Below, piece by piece: positions 1-13,600 of a stretch of DNA of 64,000 nt. The notes under the pieces were generated by a model. That model searched no databases. It had not been told where the DNA came from and saw only the letters and a program-made list of their open reading frames with translations. This stretch comes from Lottia gigantea (lineage: Eukaryota > Mollusca > Gastropoda > Lottiidae): positions 1,026,449 through 1,090,448 of the forward strand of contig NW_008709463.1 in assembly GCF_000327385.1 (NCBI RefSeq). The letters are read 5' to 3'. The translations under genes were made by a program, and so were the position numbers. Position 1 is the stretch's first letter. Each line of letters opens with the position of its first letter.

Positions 1-211
1 TAAGTTAAAAATTGAAGTGTTCTTCAAGGAACGTAGGTAGCTTTGCATACTTTGATTATTCGATTGCGATTAAAAGTAGCGAGAAAATAAGACCCAAATA
101 AACAAGGATGAAAGCCCTCCACCAGTTTCATCATCATTAAGCGAATGCTAAATACTCAATCCCTTCAAATTAAGAATTTATGATGTTACCAATTTCTTAA
201 ATTGTTTATAC

Positions 212-3200
212 CTAGAGTTGATGGTGAAGTAGCTGGAGATGTAACTGGACTAGTCACGGGAGACGTTACTGGACTGGTTGAGGGAGATGTTGCCGGACTG
301 GTAACAGGAGATGTTGGTATTCTGGCAAATAGAAAAGAGAATTTGAGTAATGACACCAAGTCACCAAGTATACTGTAGTAACAAGTTTGTCCGACATCCT
401 TATTGTAGACATACCATGTATGCAACGACCGGACGGGCATGTGTCAGATGATCTCGCAGAACACGTACGAAACGTTACCATCGATAACATATTTTGGTTT
501 GAACTCGTCAGGTCAAATGTAATACACCTGATTCTTATTTCATCAATTAAATCATACTTATATCATACTTACCCTCCACAAACACCTCTTTCAACGGTAT
601 TACAAGAGCCAACTACAGAATCGAATATCAATCCACCAGTACAAGTTTGTAGAATTCCTGTTGCACCAATACACGTAACATAATCGACACAACTACCACA
701 GATAGCATATATTCCCAATGCCGTGTCCACTGAACAACTGTTAATACACTCTATATGGGAAACAATGTGACATATCAGTAAAGACAGAGACAGTATTCTT
801 GAGCTCAGATTGAATTAGGAGCGGCAGGTAGAAAGAATATAATATATAGAGGACTGCGATGGCACAGATACTTTTCTGCGAAATTGGTGGTCAATCAGCT
901 ATGAAAAATCAAGATAACCAATGCCGTTTGATACTTATTTCTGAAAGAGTTTAAGTTATCATAATACCTAGCTCTGATGGCGAAGTATTAGGAGATGTTG
1001 CCGGACTGGTAACGGGGGATGTTGCTGGACTGGTTACAGGAGATGTTGCTGGACTGGTTACAGGAGATGTTGCTGGACTGGTAACAGGAGACGTTGCTGG
1101 ACTGGTAACAGGAGAAGTTACTGGACTGGTAACAGGTGATGTTACTGGACTGGTAACAGGTGATGTTACTGGACTGGTAGCAGGGGATGTTATTGGACTG
1201 GTTACGGGAGAAGTTACTGGACTGGTAACAGGGGATGTTACTGGACTGGTAGCAGGAGATGTAACTGGACTGGTAGCAGGTGATGTTACTGGGCTCGTAG
1301 CAGGGGATGTTACTGGACTGGTAGCAGGAGATGTAACTGGACTGGTAGCAGGGGATGTAACTGGACTGGTAGCAGGTGATGTTACTGGGCTGGTAGCAGG
1401 TGATGTTACTGGGCTGGTAACAGGAGATGTTGGTATTCTGGCAAAATATTATCGGATCAACATTGAATATAGGGAGTTATACAATCAAAAATGCATATGT
1501 GCATTACATGGACTTAGAGGCGAATGAAAACTAATCAGCTGCCTTATATATTGATATTATAATGGTCACTATGTTAACCTTTTTTATTATTTTTTTTTAA
1601 GCAATTAAGTTCAAATCAGACCATTTTTTCAGACTTATTTACATACGAAGCACGGGCATTTATAATTATAGATTGAACAAGGCGAAAATCAGTCAGCTAA
1701 CTACCATTAAATTAGAATACAAAGCATTTTATCGGATGATACTACCAAGTCTACAAATTGTTCAATGTATTAAAGTTAGTAATTTAAATCAATATTTGAG
1801 CATGCCTGTCTTCTGTATTCAACATTTTTTGTGCGGTGTTTTTTTCTATTTTCTATTCATGCAACCAACAGTTTTTTCCCTTTTTTTTTCTTCACAATGT
1901 CAAGATATTACAAACTCAGTCTGATACCTCGACTGCAGCGATTGGATTGGATTATACGCTAAAGTATACAGCCAATCGACAGAGAGTATGTTACCATCAT
2001 AAATAAGACAATTTTATGATTAGATACTTCCAGAATATTTATTAAGTTTCAATGTGGTTCTCTCGCCGTCATTAGGAATATAATGATATTTATGCTTAAG
2101 GCTGTGAGTTGCTGTGGTACAAGAAAAGAGCCCAATGTATTAGACTCAGTGAAGATGACTTACCCTCCACAGAATCCAGTCTCAGCAGATGCACAAGTTA
2201 AAGATACTGAGTCAAATATCAACCCTCCAGTACAAGTCTGTTCTAGAGATACACTACCAGAACATGTGATGAAGTCGACACAACTGCCACAGATGGGAAA
2301 TATTCCCGGTGTCATTGTCCCGGAACAATCATTAAGACAATCTAGATAAAAGAAATATTAAAAAAAACATTCAATTTTATGTAACATGCAGATTTAAAAG
2401 TTTCATATATCTGGACAAGACATTGAATTTCGTTCGACACTGTGATTCTCACGTGAACACTACAGGAACCACATTTGAACTCTACAAGAACCACATGTGA
2501 ACACTGCAAAACCCACATGTGAACATCGTAAAAACTGCGTATGCTTTTGCCAAAGAAACATCAAAACACTCTTAAGCAAAACTGGCGATTATCAACTAAT
2601 TTTGTCTTCTATTTAGTTTTGCTTTCTCAAATTGAAGAAGATATTAATTAGTATACTTAGATCTGTCGGTGATGTAGCTGGAGATGTCACTGGAGATGTA
2701 ACTGGTGATGTTGGTATTCTAAGACGAAACAAATCAAAACAAGTGATATTTGAGAACAACTATTAACAAATCAACCCCACCCGATCTTCACAATGACAAG
2801 CTATCACAAACTCACTCTGTATTGTCTTATATAGAGATTTCTATTTGGTACCTTGTAAGTCCAATAGATGAATACATACACTTGTTGACCAAGTTTGAGA
2901 CTTTCATTTTAAGAGGTAGCATTCCTTTAAAGTACCAATGTATACTTACCCGCCGCAGGATCCGTCTTCGGCGGTTGTACAAGTACGAGTGTTACCATCA
3001 AATATCAAATCCCCAATACATGTTTTTTGAATACTAAATAGACCAACACATACGATATAATCAACACAACTACCACAAATAGCATATGAAGCCGCTTCCG
3101 TTGCCCCAGAACAGTCATTTATACAATCTGAATTCAAGAAAAGAAAAGATGATATATATACTTTCAATCAATAATTTTTAGAAATATTAAAATAGAAAAT

Positions 3201-4209
3201 TCTTATATTTCTATATCGCTCAACAATGGAGCAATATTTTAACCGCTTTATAATTGATGTACTGAGCACCTTTTTAACCGTTGTATTTCTATATCGCTCG
3301 CTCTACAATTGATGTATTGAGAACTATTTTAACAGCGATATTTCTATACCGCTCTATAATTGATATACTGAGCCCTATTGTAACAGTAGTTTGTCTATAC
3401 CGCTCTATAATTTATGTATTGAGCGCTAAATACAGTTGTATTTCTATACCGCTCAATGTATTGAGCACTATTTTAACAGTGATATTTCTATATCGCTCTA
3501 CAATCAATGTATTGAGCCCAATTGTAACAGTGGTATTTCTATATCGCTCTACAATTGATGTATTGAGCACTATTGTAACTAGTATTTCTATATCACTCTA
3601 CAATTGATGTATAGAGAACTATTTTAACAGTGGTATTTCTATATCGCTCTACAATTGATGTATTGAGAACTATTTTAACAGTGGTATTTCTATATTGCTC
3701 TATAATTGATGTATTGAGCACTACAGTAACAGTGGTATTTCTATACCGCTCTACAATTGATGTATAACAGTGGTATTTCTATATATCAATCTTATGGAGC
3801 ACAATAAAAGTAAACGTCTTACCTAACTCTGTGGGAGACGTATTTGGACTGGTAGCTGGACTGGTAGCTGGAGAGGTTTCACCAGTAACGGTTTTTGTTA
3901 AACCTGATATTAAGATAACATTATAATATATTATATATTAAAATATAATTCAATTACCTTTGCAGGAAGTATTGCATGTTATAAGCACCGTGACATGAAG
4001 CACAAGGAATTGAACATGATGTGGCTAGCTAACTCCCCAGACATTGGCGAAAGTTGAACTGAATGATTACATACTACAAAGCATCACGACACCTGTCCTT
4101 AAATTGCATTCAGTAGATATTTGATTTGATACGACATACAGTTAGGAAAATATATTGGCTTACCCCAAATAAGTACCACAACGACGCATAAATATGCCCT
4201 GGTTTCCAT
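212..4209 (-). CDS. Gene A: secreted chitin-binding mucin-like protein, 5' part (continues past position 1)
   Basis: Predicted secreted multidomain chitin-binding protein. Exons in transcript order: 4164-4209 (ATG, METRAYLCVVVVLIW, signal peptide), 3823-3903 (T/S/P linker), 2950-3127 (chitin-binding), 2657-2718 (linker), 2164-2341 (chitin-binding), 968-1437 (long VTSP linker), 573-750 (chitin-binding), 212-321 (linker). Each has AG/GT borders. Linker exons enter in phase 2 and leave in phase 1; chitin-binding exons do the reverse, so the model stays open and the next exon lies off-window. The first linker exon follows the signal exon in phase 1. Each chitin-binding exon has eight cysteines with a CxxxC...CGSC core and a later LIFD motif, as in CBM14/peritrophin-A domains. 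The linkers are rich in Thr, Ser and Pro, so heavy O-glycosylation is likely. It lies head-to-tail with gene B. Tissue role (shell, gut lining, radula) is inference. Confidence 0.85.
968..1437 (-). repeat. Coding minisatellite: VTSP/ATSP linker exon of gene A
   Basis: A 470-bp exon made almost wholly of 12-bp units encoding (V/A)TSP on the minus strand, often in 24-bp pairs. It begins IPTSP and ends NTSPSEL before a GTATTA donor. The plus strand is also open in places (GDVTGLV) but that is a shadow. Length should vary between alleles. Confidence 0.85.
3204..3785. repeat. Minisatellite of about 48-52 bp units in first-linker intron of gene A
   Basis: About 12 imperfect copies of a unit that starts TTTCTATATCGCTC and continues through TTGATGTATTGAGC and an AACAGTGGT end. 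It lies between the first linker exon and the first chitin-binding exon of gene A. No coding role is seen. Confidence 0.8.
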
Positions 4210-7200
4210 TGTGTGGTTTTACTTCTTGTTTCGTGATCAATTATATGAATTTACGGACAAGATCAATCAAAAATATTTCTGAAAATGAAAAAAACCAATA
4301 TTACTAAACTCGTCAGCAGACACTTTTGTGTAAACTTTTGAAAAATCATAAAGAAAATATCTTAACCATCCAAAATCGAACTCATCCTAAAATTACATTT
4401 TTATAAATCCGATCAAAGATCCCATTTAAATTAGGACGATGACTTAAAAAATAAAATGAAGAATCACGAGTATTGAAATCATCCGAGGTTTAAGAACAAG
4501 CATTCCACATTTTTGACCCAAAATTAAGCCCTATGGCAGTTCTGGATGAACAGACGGATAGACGGGCAGTGTTAAATATAAAGTGGGCGTATGAAAGAAA
4601 CTCTCACAAAAGAGGTACCGTTTTATCATCCAATCGCTGAGAGTTTTTAATCCGTTGATCAAGTTCTGCTTTCCGGCATAATTTGGATCTTTGATATATA
4701 TTAAAGAAAGTACCAAAATTTCGGCATAGTACTCACCGACGAAATGTTCAGGTAAGTCTGTCCTGCATTTGTGACAAAATTTGTTTTTTTTTTTTTTTGG
4801 GCGGGAGTCTTTAGCTTTAAGGCAATTACTTCTATCTTAATACATATCTATGAATCTTTGAATATCTAAGCATTGGCTCGGAGCAGGTTTACTGTGTTGT
4901 AGGATTAGCTTGAGGATTAGTGGCGTTTCTATGAATTACTAGGTGGAAACGAAGCGAGTTATATTGCACTTTGGCACGATAAAAATAATGATTAGACTAA
5001 ACAACTAAAAGGGTATCAACACTAATATCACCGAAAAACACCCAAAAGGAAAAGTTGTGATAACAAATAATAATATACAACAGTATTACAGTAGTTCACC
5101 ATAGGGGCTACATAATTGTCAAATGCAGCAAACAGCACCAGGCACGTATAAACTCAACGATAATAGATTATCAATCACAATTGTCTTCTACATATCGATT
5201 GTACCAACAACCTTTATTTATTTAATTTTATTAATTTGTGGTTTTCTGTTTGGGGTCAGGTTAGTAGTCGATCTTCATTTAGGTAATGTCAGGTCGACTA
5301 AAACATTCTAAACCATGGCCTTTTGGATTTCGCCGTTATCTTTTAAATCTGCCAGAATCCGAAAGGTTGGGAAACAAGGTTGATAAAATCAAAATTTTCA
5401 AAAGGACTACTTCCTAAAAATATCCAGTTGATCTCAAATTCTGCTTGTCGCAAAGTCGACCTCTCTGTCGTTTAGGTCTGCTAGAATTTGAACGACTTTG
5501 ATAATAATATTGAAACATTCAAAAAGGACAACTGCCTGAAAAAATCAAGTCGATCTTTATTCTGAAGGTCGCAATATTGACCCCTCACCCTTTTAGATGT
5601 TAGAATTTTGAACAAAAACCCTAAAATATATTACAAGCTACTGGAGACTGGAGCACCACGACCGATTGTGCAGGTCGAAACATTGACCACTCACCCTTTC
5701 AAATGTGCAAAACTTTTAACATCATCACGAAGAATAGATCTTGACGTAGTTAACAGAATGACATGAAGGGCATAGATTTATATTTACAACCTTTATCCTA
5801 AATAAATTACGATTGAATCATGAAATGGGGAATGTTAATAGGTCCATATCTCTTAAGGATGTAATTAATATAACTGGTTTATGTTTCATATAATTTCGTT
5901 TATCCTTAAGGCACTGTAATAAGACGTTACCTTGGCCACAAGCTGAACTAAATTCCCAGAAATTGTGTTAATATTACCGGATGTCTGCTTGTTTTCAGGT
6001 CCTGTTATGTTTAGTGTGACGCATGTAAAAATTATTCATAATTCCAGGTTTTATTGATAATATTTGTAGATAATATTTTATTACAGAGATATGCGGGTTC
6101 GCAATCCGAAGCAATGGCCATTAAGAGATATGCCACAGGTAAAATAGATCGGGTTGTCTAGGCTCTTTATTAAACCATAATTAGACCACTAAAACCTCAC
6201 CCATATTAATATTGTTTATATTTCCAAGAACCCGACCAACATATTACAAATGTTGTTAAAAGTATCAGAATTCGAAAGGTTGAGAACCAAAGACTTAACC
6301 CGACCGAAGTATGGCAAATGTAAATTGTATTCAGTTGGCATTGATCTTTAAGTCCAGGTTAATTCTTATCAACTCATCACATCATAGGTTTGGTTTCGTT
6401 TCCAGTTTCAGAGTGTTGGCGTTATTCAATAATTTATGTGACTATTTTTTGTTTGTGAAATTGAAATGAAATCTAGTTTTACGTCCTACATTCTGCACTT
6501 AACTGAAAATTGATAACTGGCAACGTCGTGCAATAAGGAACATTTACGTACATGGCCTGTATGAGCACACGGATTCTTGTTTTATTGCCACGACTGTGAG
6601 CAACATTGACCCAATTACTATTCAATCATATTATTAATTTCATCACAAGTTACCTCCCTTGAAATGAACATTGATTGGGTATACAACCCAATGTTATATC
6701 TGCGCAGTAGGATTGTATATTTGCTCTTGTGATGCATTCAATTTATTATGAATATTGGTGGATGGAATATTTTAAAGCAGATAAACTTTACGAAGCATTT
6801 TTTGTTTATTAATCGCATGCTCAGATGTGATATATCGCAGGTGTACTGTAGAGACTATAGATGGTTTAATTGAAGTTTATTATGTAGATGTCTTGTATAG
6901 ATGATATAGATGTTTGATATACCATAGCTCATATTGCACACTTTGGCCAAACTTGTGATATAACTTAATTATCAATAAATATCTAGCTTTATTGTCTGCA
7001 TAAGAACTCTGCCACTTCTGCAAAATGTTGGAAATGAATTGCCGGTCACAGTCTACCCATGATCATCTAGGTCGATCTAAAATTTAATCGACCAAAGAAC
7101 TCCTGAAGATAATACTTCAAGACCACCTGTAATATCGGGTTGTGGACATTAAAGACCCTAGGGCAGTAATCAATCGAGAAAATAGAAGGCTTATAGCGAT

Positions 7201-7690
7201 TAACTGGCAAAAGTGACAGAATCTGTTATGATGTGTGTCGTGATTAGCAGAATCCGTTCCTTCGTGGAATCCATTATCATGAATAGCAAAAACTGTTTCT
7301 CTGTCTTATTGTTTCCCATATCAGAATCTGGTCCTTTGAATTTTGGAATCTTTTATGCAGATCATTATTATTATACATTGAAGCAATATTTCAATTTTTA
7401 TATTAATACATATAGATAGATAACATTGAAAGATATAGCTTATTAAATATTTTTTAAGAAATATGGTTGTTAAATATAAATTCGTCATAGAAAATATATA
7501 TGTGTCTTGGAGAATGTTTGTCTTGACATGAAATGGGCAGTGTATGTCTAAATCTCAACTTCAAAGCAGCAGTACAGTACAGAAAAATATAGCTTATTAA
7601 ATTATTATATTTAAAAATTATGGTTGCTTAATATAAATTCATCATAACAAAATAATATATGAAATGTAATGAGAAGGGTTTCCTCAGCCT
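4210..7690. other. Intergenic spacer between genes A and B, with degenerate repeats
   Basis: No supported gene. Around 5300-5740 there are about three diverged copies of a 130-150 bp segment built on AGAATTTGAACG-like, GTCGATCT-like and TTGACC-like blocks. The rest is AT-rich sequence with only short chance ORFs. The 5' UTR and promoter of gene A should lie just above 4209 but I cannot fix them. Confidence 0.5.
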
Positions 7691-10600
7691 CTAAGCATCA
7701 GTACAGGTAGACGACGTGTACATACATTGTTTGAGTCTGTCGTCCCAAACAGTACCAGCCTTTGCACAGGGTCTTTCATCAATCATAATTCCATTAGAAC
7801 ATGAGGCGTACATATTGCACCCATTACAGGACTGGTAGTCTCCATTAGCTTTACGACTGCAATCATCAACACATTCTCCTAGTCCCCCTAACGCCCTTAA
7901 CACAGTACTTCCACTACTTGTCGCATCTTCAACTCTACAATAAAAAAAACAATTTTAACGAGTCTCATTTAATGATTTGATGACTAATATTATTCCTGGA
8001 ATATTTATTTCGATCGGTCTTATTTATCCTACGTTGATTATCTAGTTATTGGCGGATGTCGTCCACGAGGCAGAGTATGTTCACTATGATACTCTCTCGA
8101 GGATTCACTTTTATTTAGTTTAATTTCCGGGATGTTGATTACCGATTGTTTTTTTGTCCTGTCCATGGATTTTCCGAATGGCTTTGAGACTTTGGTATTC
8201 AAACGGCTTTAATGTACTAGTGTTGAGCAAATGATATGACACTTAAAATAAAACCGTGCTTACCCACAAGTCGTGACCTCTGGAAAGTTACAAGTGGTTC
8301 CTACAATATCGAACAGTAGACCGCCTGTACACTGTACTTCCCCTATTAGAATTCCGCTAGAACAGATGTGATATTTACTGCAGTCACCACATACTGGATA
8401 AAGACCTGGAGCCGCCTGTGTTGAACAATCTCTTGAACAAGGCGCTACTTCTGTAATAACGAACATTTGGAGAATGGATATATTTATGCAGTCTTATGAA
8501 AAATGTGACTTATGTTGACAATTGACTCTATTCAGGTTTCATTCCTCTATATGGGGGAGATTTAAAACGGAAGGGGGGTATTGCAATCGATCAGTGATCT
8601 TGAAAAGGGTAATAGAAATAGAAAAAGGTTGTAAAACTTTGCTCTAGACATCCGATGGTGATAGAATATATACTCGCGTCCACATACAACGTGTTCTCTT
8701 CCGAATTCGTTTAATGAGCTATTTTGCTGAAATCGTCCAAAATAATAAACGCTTCGTTATACCTGTTCGATTGGGTGTTAGAACAACTGCGGTGGTTTGT
8801 GAAGTAGCTGGAGAGGTGACAGCTGATGTTGGTCGGGCGATTCTGCGAATTTGATAAAAACAAAAATTGTTTTATAACATTATAAAAACTGCAAGGACAT
8901 TCTTAGATGTATTTATTATACCCTACTTCTCTTTGGAGGAGTCTTCTAATATACAACTTTGACTCATGATTTTGCCATTCTTTGGACGAGGTATTGGACT
9001 TAATATACCAATTTGTTTGAGATTGTACAAGTCCGTTATAGATTGAGAACACTGTCTAGAATCGACTCAAACTGCACTATTAAGTCTTTATTTAATCACT
9101 GAAGATGGAGGTGCTCGCGTTTTGTTCTTAATTGGCACATGGTGGGAAACATGCTGAACACTTACTTAATTAGCCTAAGATGGGATATAGGTAACTCTTG
9201 GCCAGAATATAACACAGGGCGTATGTTAACTCAGTTGACTAACTGGATGTGATAAAATCTTTTCTTAGTTGATATGGATGAGAAATATGCTTCCCTAAAT
9301 CGTATGATCGGTAGTTTTAGATTAGGAATACTCGATCATTGCAGCAGAAAGTATTCAGATTTTTTACAGGCCCTAACTTACCCACATGTGGTGCTTTCTG
9401 GGAAATTACAGGTCTGAGTCACGATATCAAAGAGTAGTTCAGCTGAACATGTCACCGAACCGAGCAAGGCTGAATTAATACAGACATCGTACGCAGCACA
9501 ATTCCCACAAACAGGATACAAGCCGGGTGCAGTTATTCCGGCACAATTATTTGAACATTCAGTTACCTCTGAAATGGTAAATTTATATTAATAATAAGGT
9601 GCCTTAAGTTCGAAATACCAGCAAACCCGAAATATATGATAAAAATCATCTACATTGTACTAACGATCCGAACCGAAATCATATTAGCGAAACATTTGAA
9701 GCAGCTAATGAACTTTTCACTTGTTCAACCCAAACCAAAAAACATGGCCCGACTTTATAAACTTGAATCCGAAAACATACCTGTCCTAGCGGGTGATATC
9801 TCTGTAGTCCTGCAAAAGAAAAACATGCGATATTTGATAACAATATCGGATTTCAATCTTGAAGTGAGAGAAATTGAAACAAAGTACAAACAATCCGTGC
9901 ATTTTGGTATGTCTTGATTGACTTGACTACTTTGAAATATCTACTACAAGTCTAAATGTTATTATGGTGAACAAGTTTTAAAATCGGGAGTACATGTATT
10001 TGCAATAGCAAATGAAATTCTATAACGGCCTTTATCTAAATATTTGCTATATATCGTCGTCGCAATGTTCAAGATTCAATATTTTAATATTTGCCTGTAA
10101 TAATGTAAATAGCAATAAAGATATGCCAATAACAACCCCAAAACATCAATTTTACGCTACACTTACAAACAAGTAACAGCATTGGCAAAGTTACAGGTTG
10201 AGGTGGTGATATCGAACAACAAATCTTCAGCACACTGTACAGGTTGTATCAGGGTGTTGACTCCACAGATGAAGTATCGGCTACAGTCAGAGCAGTGTGG
10301 GTACAAACCAGGTTCACTAATATCAGAACACGAAAATGTACATTCTATAAGAAAAGAATATGAATAAAAAAAAAAACATCTGCCAAAAAAAAAAAAAAAA
10401 TCCAAAATAACATATTGGCGATACATTGGTAGCAGCAAATAAACAATTTATCTGATGAAGTATATCAATTATAAATTGATAAAACATTGGTAGCAGCTAA
10501 TATGAGGAAGTATATAAATTGTAAATGAGTAATTATTTCATAATGAAATGCGGTATATAACGACTTTAGCTTGCTGATTCAAAACAGAGTAACTACATAA

Positions 10601-13600
10601 GTGAATTTGTGCTTTTCTTTCTACACGGAAAAGGAGTGTATGGTTTTTACTGTCAATTGGAGCGGCCTATCGAGCATGTCAGTTAGCAATTAATTTTATT
10701 TCGTTTAGCACTGTCTGGTATGAACATATTCGGTATCCATTCTTTAAGCCAAAAATACTAAAATCTTAAGATGAAAAGTAACACCAACAATGTGGTTATT
10801 CGGTGGAAAATAATAAGCACATTTTTACAAAATTTATATGTTGAGATATTATTTAACGTTCGTACACCTACCAAAAGGTATCGGACTCGTTGCAGGTGAA
10901 GTTACGGGCGATGTTACTGGACTGGTGACCGGAGAAGTTACGGGCGATGTTACTGGACTGGTAACCGGAGAAGTTACAGGGGATGTTACTGGACTAGTCA
11001 CCGGAGAAGTTACAGGCGATGTTACTGGGCTGGTCACCGGAGAAGTTACTGGACTGGTAACTGGGGAAGTTACAGGTGATGTTACTGGACTGGTCACCGG
11101 AGAAGTTACAGGCGATGTTACTGGACTGGTAACTGGGGATGTTACAGGTGATGTTACTGGACTGGTAGCCGGAGAAGTTACAGGCGATGTTACTGGACTG
11201 GTAACCGGAGAAGTTACAGGCGATGTTACTGGACTGGTAGCCGGAGAAGTAACAGGGGATGTTACTGGACTGGTAGACGGGGAGGTTACAGGTGAAGTGG
11301 CCGGGCTTGTTGATGGGGATGTAGCTGGTGAGGTTACTGGGCTGGTAGCCGGTGAGGTCGACGGAGATGTAACTGGTGAAGTTAATGGCTTGGTTCTATA
11401 AAAAAAAATTAAACTCATTATCTCAGCAATTAATCTATATTGAAGCTTAGTTTGTTATATTCTTATAGGATAATTCTATTTTTTGGGAATTTCAAAATAG
11501 AAAATAAAATTTCAAGAAAAAAGAGGAACAGTTGTTTTTGTTTCCAAGTCAACGTTTTAAAATAAGTACTCACGCACAACTTGTGTCGGCCGGGAGACTG
11601 CATGTATTGTCAATAGCATCAAATAGTAAACCTCCAGGACATGGACGAACACTATTAAGTGAATTGCCGATACACAATACAGATATTGAACAATCCGTAC
11701 ATGAAGGATAAACTGCAGTTCCAAGACCAGCACAGGAATCTTCGAAACAAGTGGCTTCAACTTGAAATAAATAAACCAAATACTAACGATCTGAACCGCA
11801 AAACAAAACCCGAAACACATACAACATAGACTACTGGCAAAACATTTGAACTTTTCACACGAGGAAATACATTAACAAGATTTTAAATCATTCACAGAGC
11901 ATAATTTTTGCAGACTTGGGTCATTGTTATTAGGTTGATGCCTGTTCCCCCATTAAAGAAGCAACGAAAGACGGAAAGCCATTGTTGCAATTCTAAATGC
12001 CCAGTGCTGAAGAGGTGTTACAAAAAAGCATCTGATCTGATGTCGAATATCTTGATGTCAACTCCTAACAATTATCATTGAATGATAAATAACATTGTAC
12101 AATGTACGTATCGCTTACTTCTTGCAACTGGTATAAGACTGGTAGACGGGGATGTTGCTGGACTGGTTGAGGGAGATGAAGCTGGACTAGTAGACGGGGA
12201 TGTTGCTGGACTGGTTGAGGGAGACGTTACTGGACTAGTAACTGGAGATGTCGCCGGGCTGGTAGCTGGAGATGTTACTGGGCTGGTAGCTGGAGATGTT
12301 ACTGGGCTAGTACCTGGAGATGTTACCGGACTGGTAGCGGGACTTGTAATGGGCGATGTTGGCCCAGATATACTGTGGAAATATTAAGAGCGAAATGATA
12401 AAATTACTATTTAAGTTAGGACTTAATTGTATAAGGGATAAATCGTTTCTATTACTGAAATTTCTTTTGTGGATAGTTGTGTTTTGCCCTGATAAAGAAT
12501 TGGCCAATATTGGGATTCAAATGACACGTCAAAAGTAGCTAATGGAGATTGTATTCAGACTGCGGACATAGATTGTATTTTTCTAAAATCTGATAGCGTA
12601 CCTCGAAGTGTTATAAGCCGATCAAGAAAAATGATCAAAATGGAAACTAAAATCAAGATGAAGCATGTCATCAGAGCCGTTTAAAATAAAGACAGAAATA
12701 TTAATTGTTAAATAATCATAGTTGTCCTAACAAGACGCGAAGGATCTACCACTTACCCACAAACGCCACCTTGTGCAGGAGCGCAGCCCATAACGTTGAT
12801 ATCGAATATAAGACCAGCACCACAAGCCAATCTCACCATGAACCCTGGGAAACACGTCACAAACTCGGTACAGCTACCACAGAATGGAAACATCCCACCC
12901 TGTGCTACATTGGAACAGTCTGTTGTACATTGTGTGATTTCTAAATTCATAAATAAAACATTCATTAGTTCAGATATCGCGCTAACGCTTAGAGTCTTAA
13001 TGGTAGCAAGAATACCAGTCAGTTTTCTTTACAGATAGACAGAACTGACAATAAGTTTCATGGTGATAATTCATCACATGCAGAATGAGTGAATTTTAGA
13101 ACAACGAGTCCACAAGACCATTTCGGTCCGGTTGAGTTATGAAGAAAAACTGGACTTTTCCCCCAAAGTTCAATATTACGACAACATACCTGTAGCAACT
13201 TGCGATGTAGTTGGTGGCGTTCCTGGTGACGTTGACGGTGATGTCACTGGTGACGTTGATGGTGATGTCACAGGTGACGTTGATGGTGATGTCACAGGTG
13301 ACGTTGAAGGCGATGTTACTGGTGATGTCACTGGTGACGTTGATGGTGACGTCGCTGGTGACGTCGCTGGTGATGTCAGGGGTGACGTTGGGGCTAGGGT
13401 GACTCTACAAATATAATATGTATGCCCATATCGAGTTTGGATTTACTATGCAGATACTATGTAACGAACTAAAGCGCTTACTCTTTCCTCTTTCAAGCTC
13501 ACTTGTAGGTCCAGAGTTCATTTCCATTCCATGTAAGGTTACTTACATTGATCATCGTGTACATAATGTCGTTTTCTACCTTACTATATGGGATTTCAAT

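Noticed and set aside
10838-11401. Long plus-strand ORF of GDVTGLVTGEV repeats
   Set aside because: It is the antisense shadow of the gene B VTSP linker exon; the minus strand has splice sites in the right phase and the flanking cysteine modules. The same holds for plus-strand ORFs at 12082, 13132, 20542, 27203, 31105 and 36307, and for the minus-strand ORF at 35059 opposite gene F.
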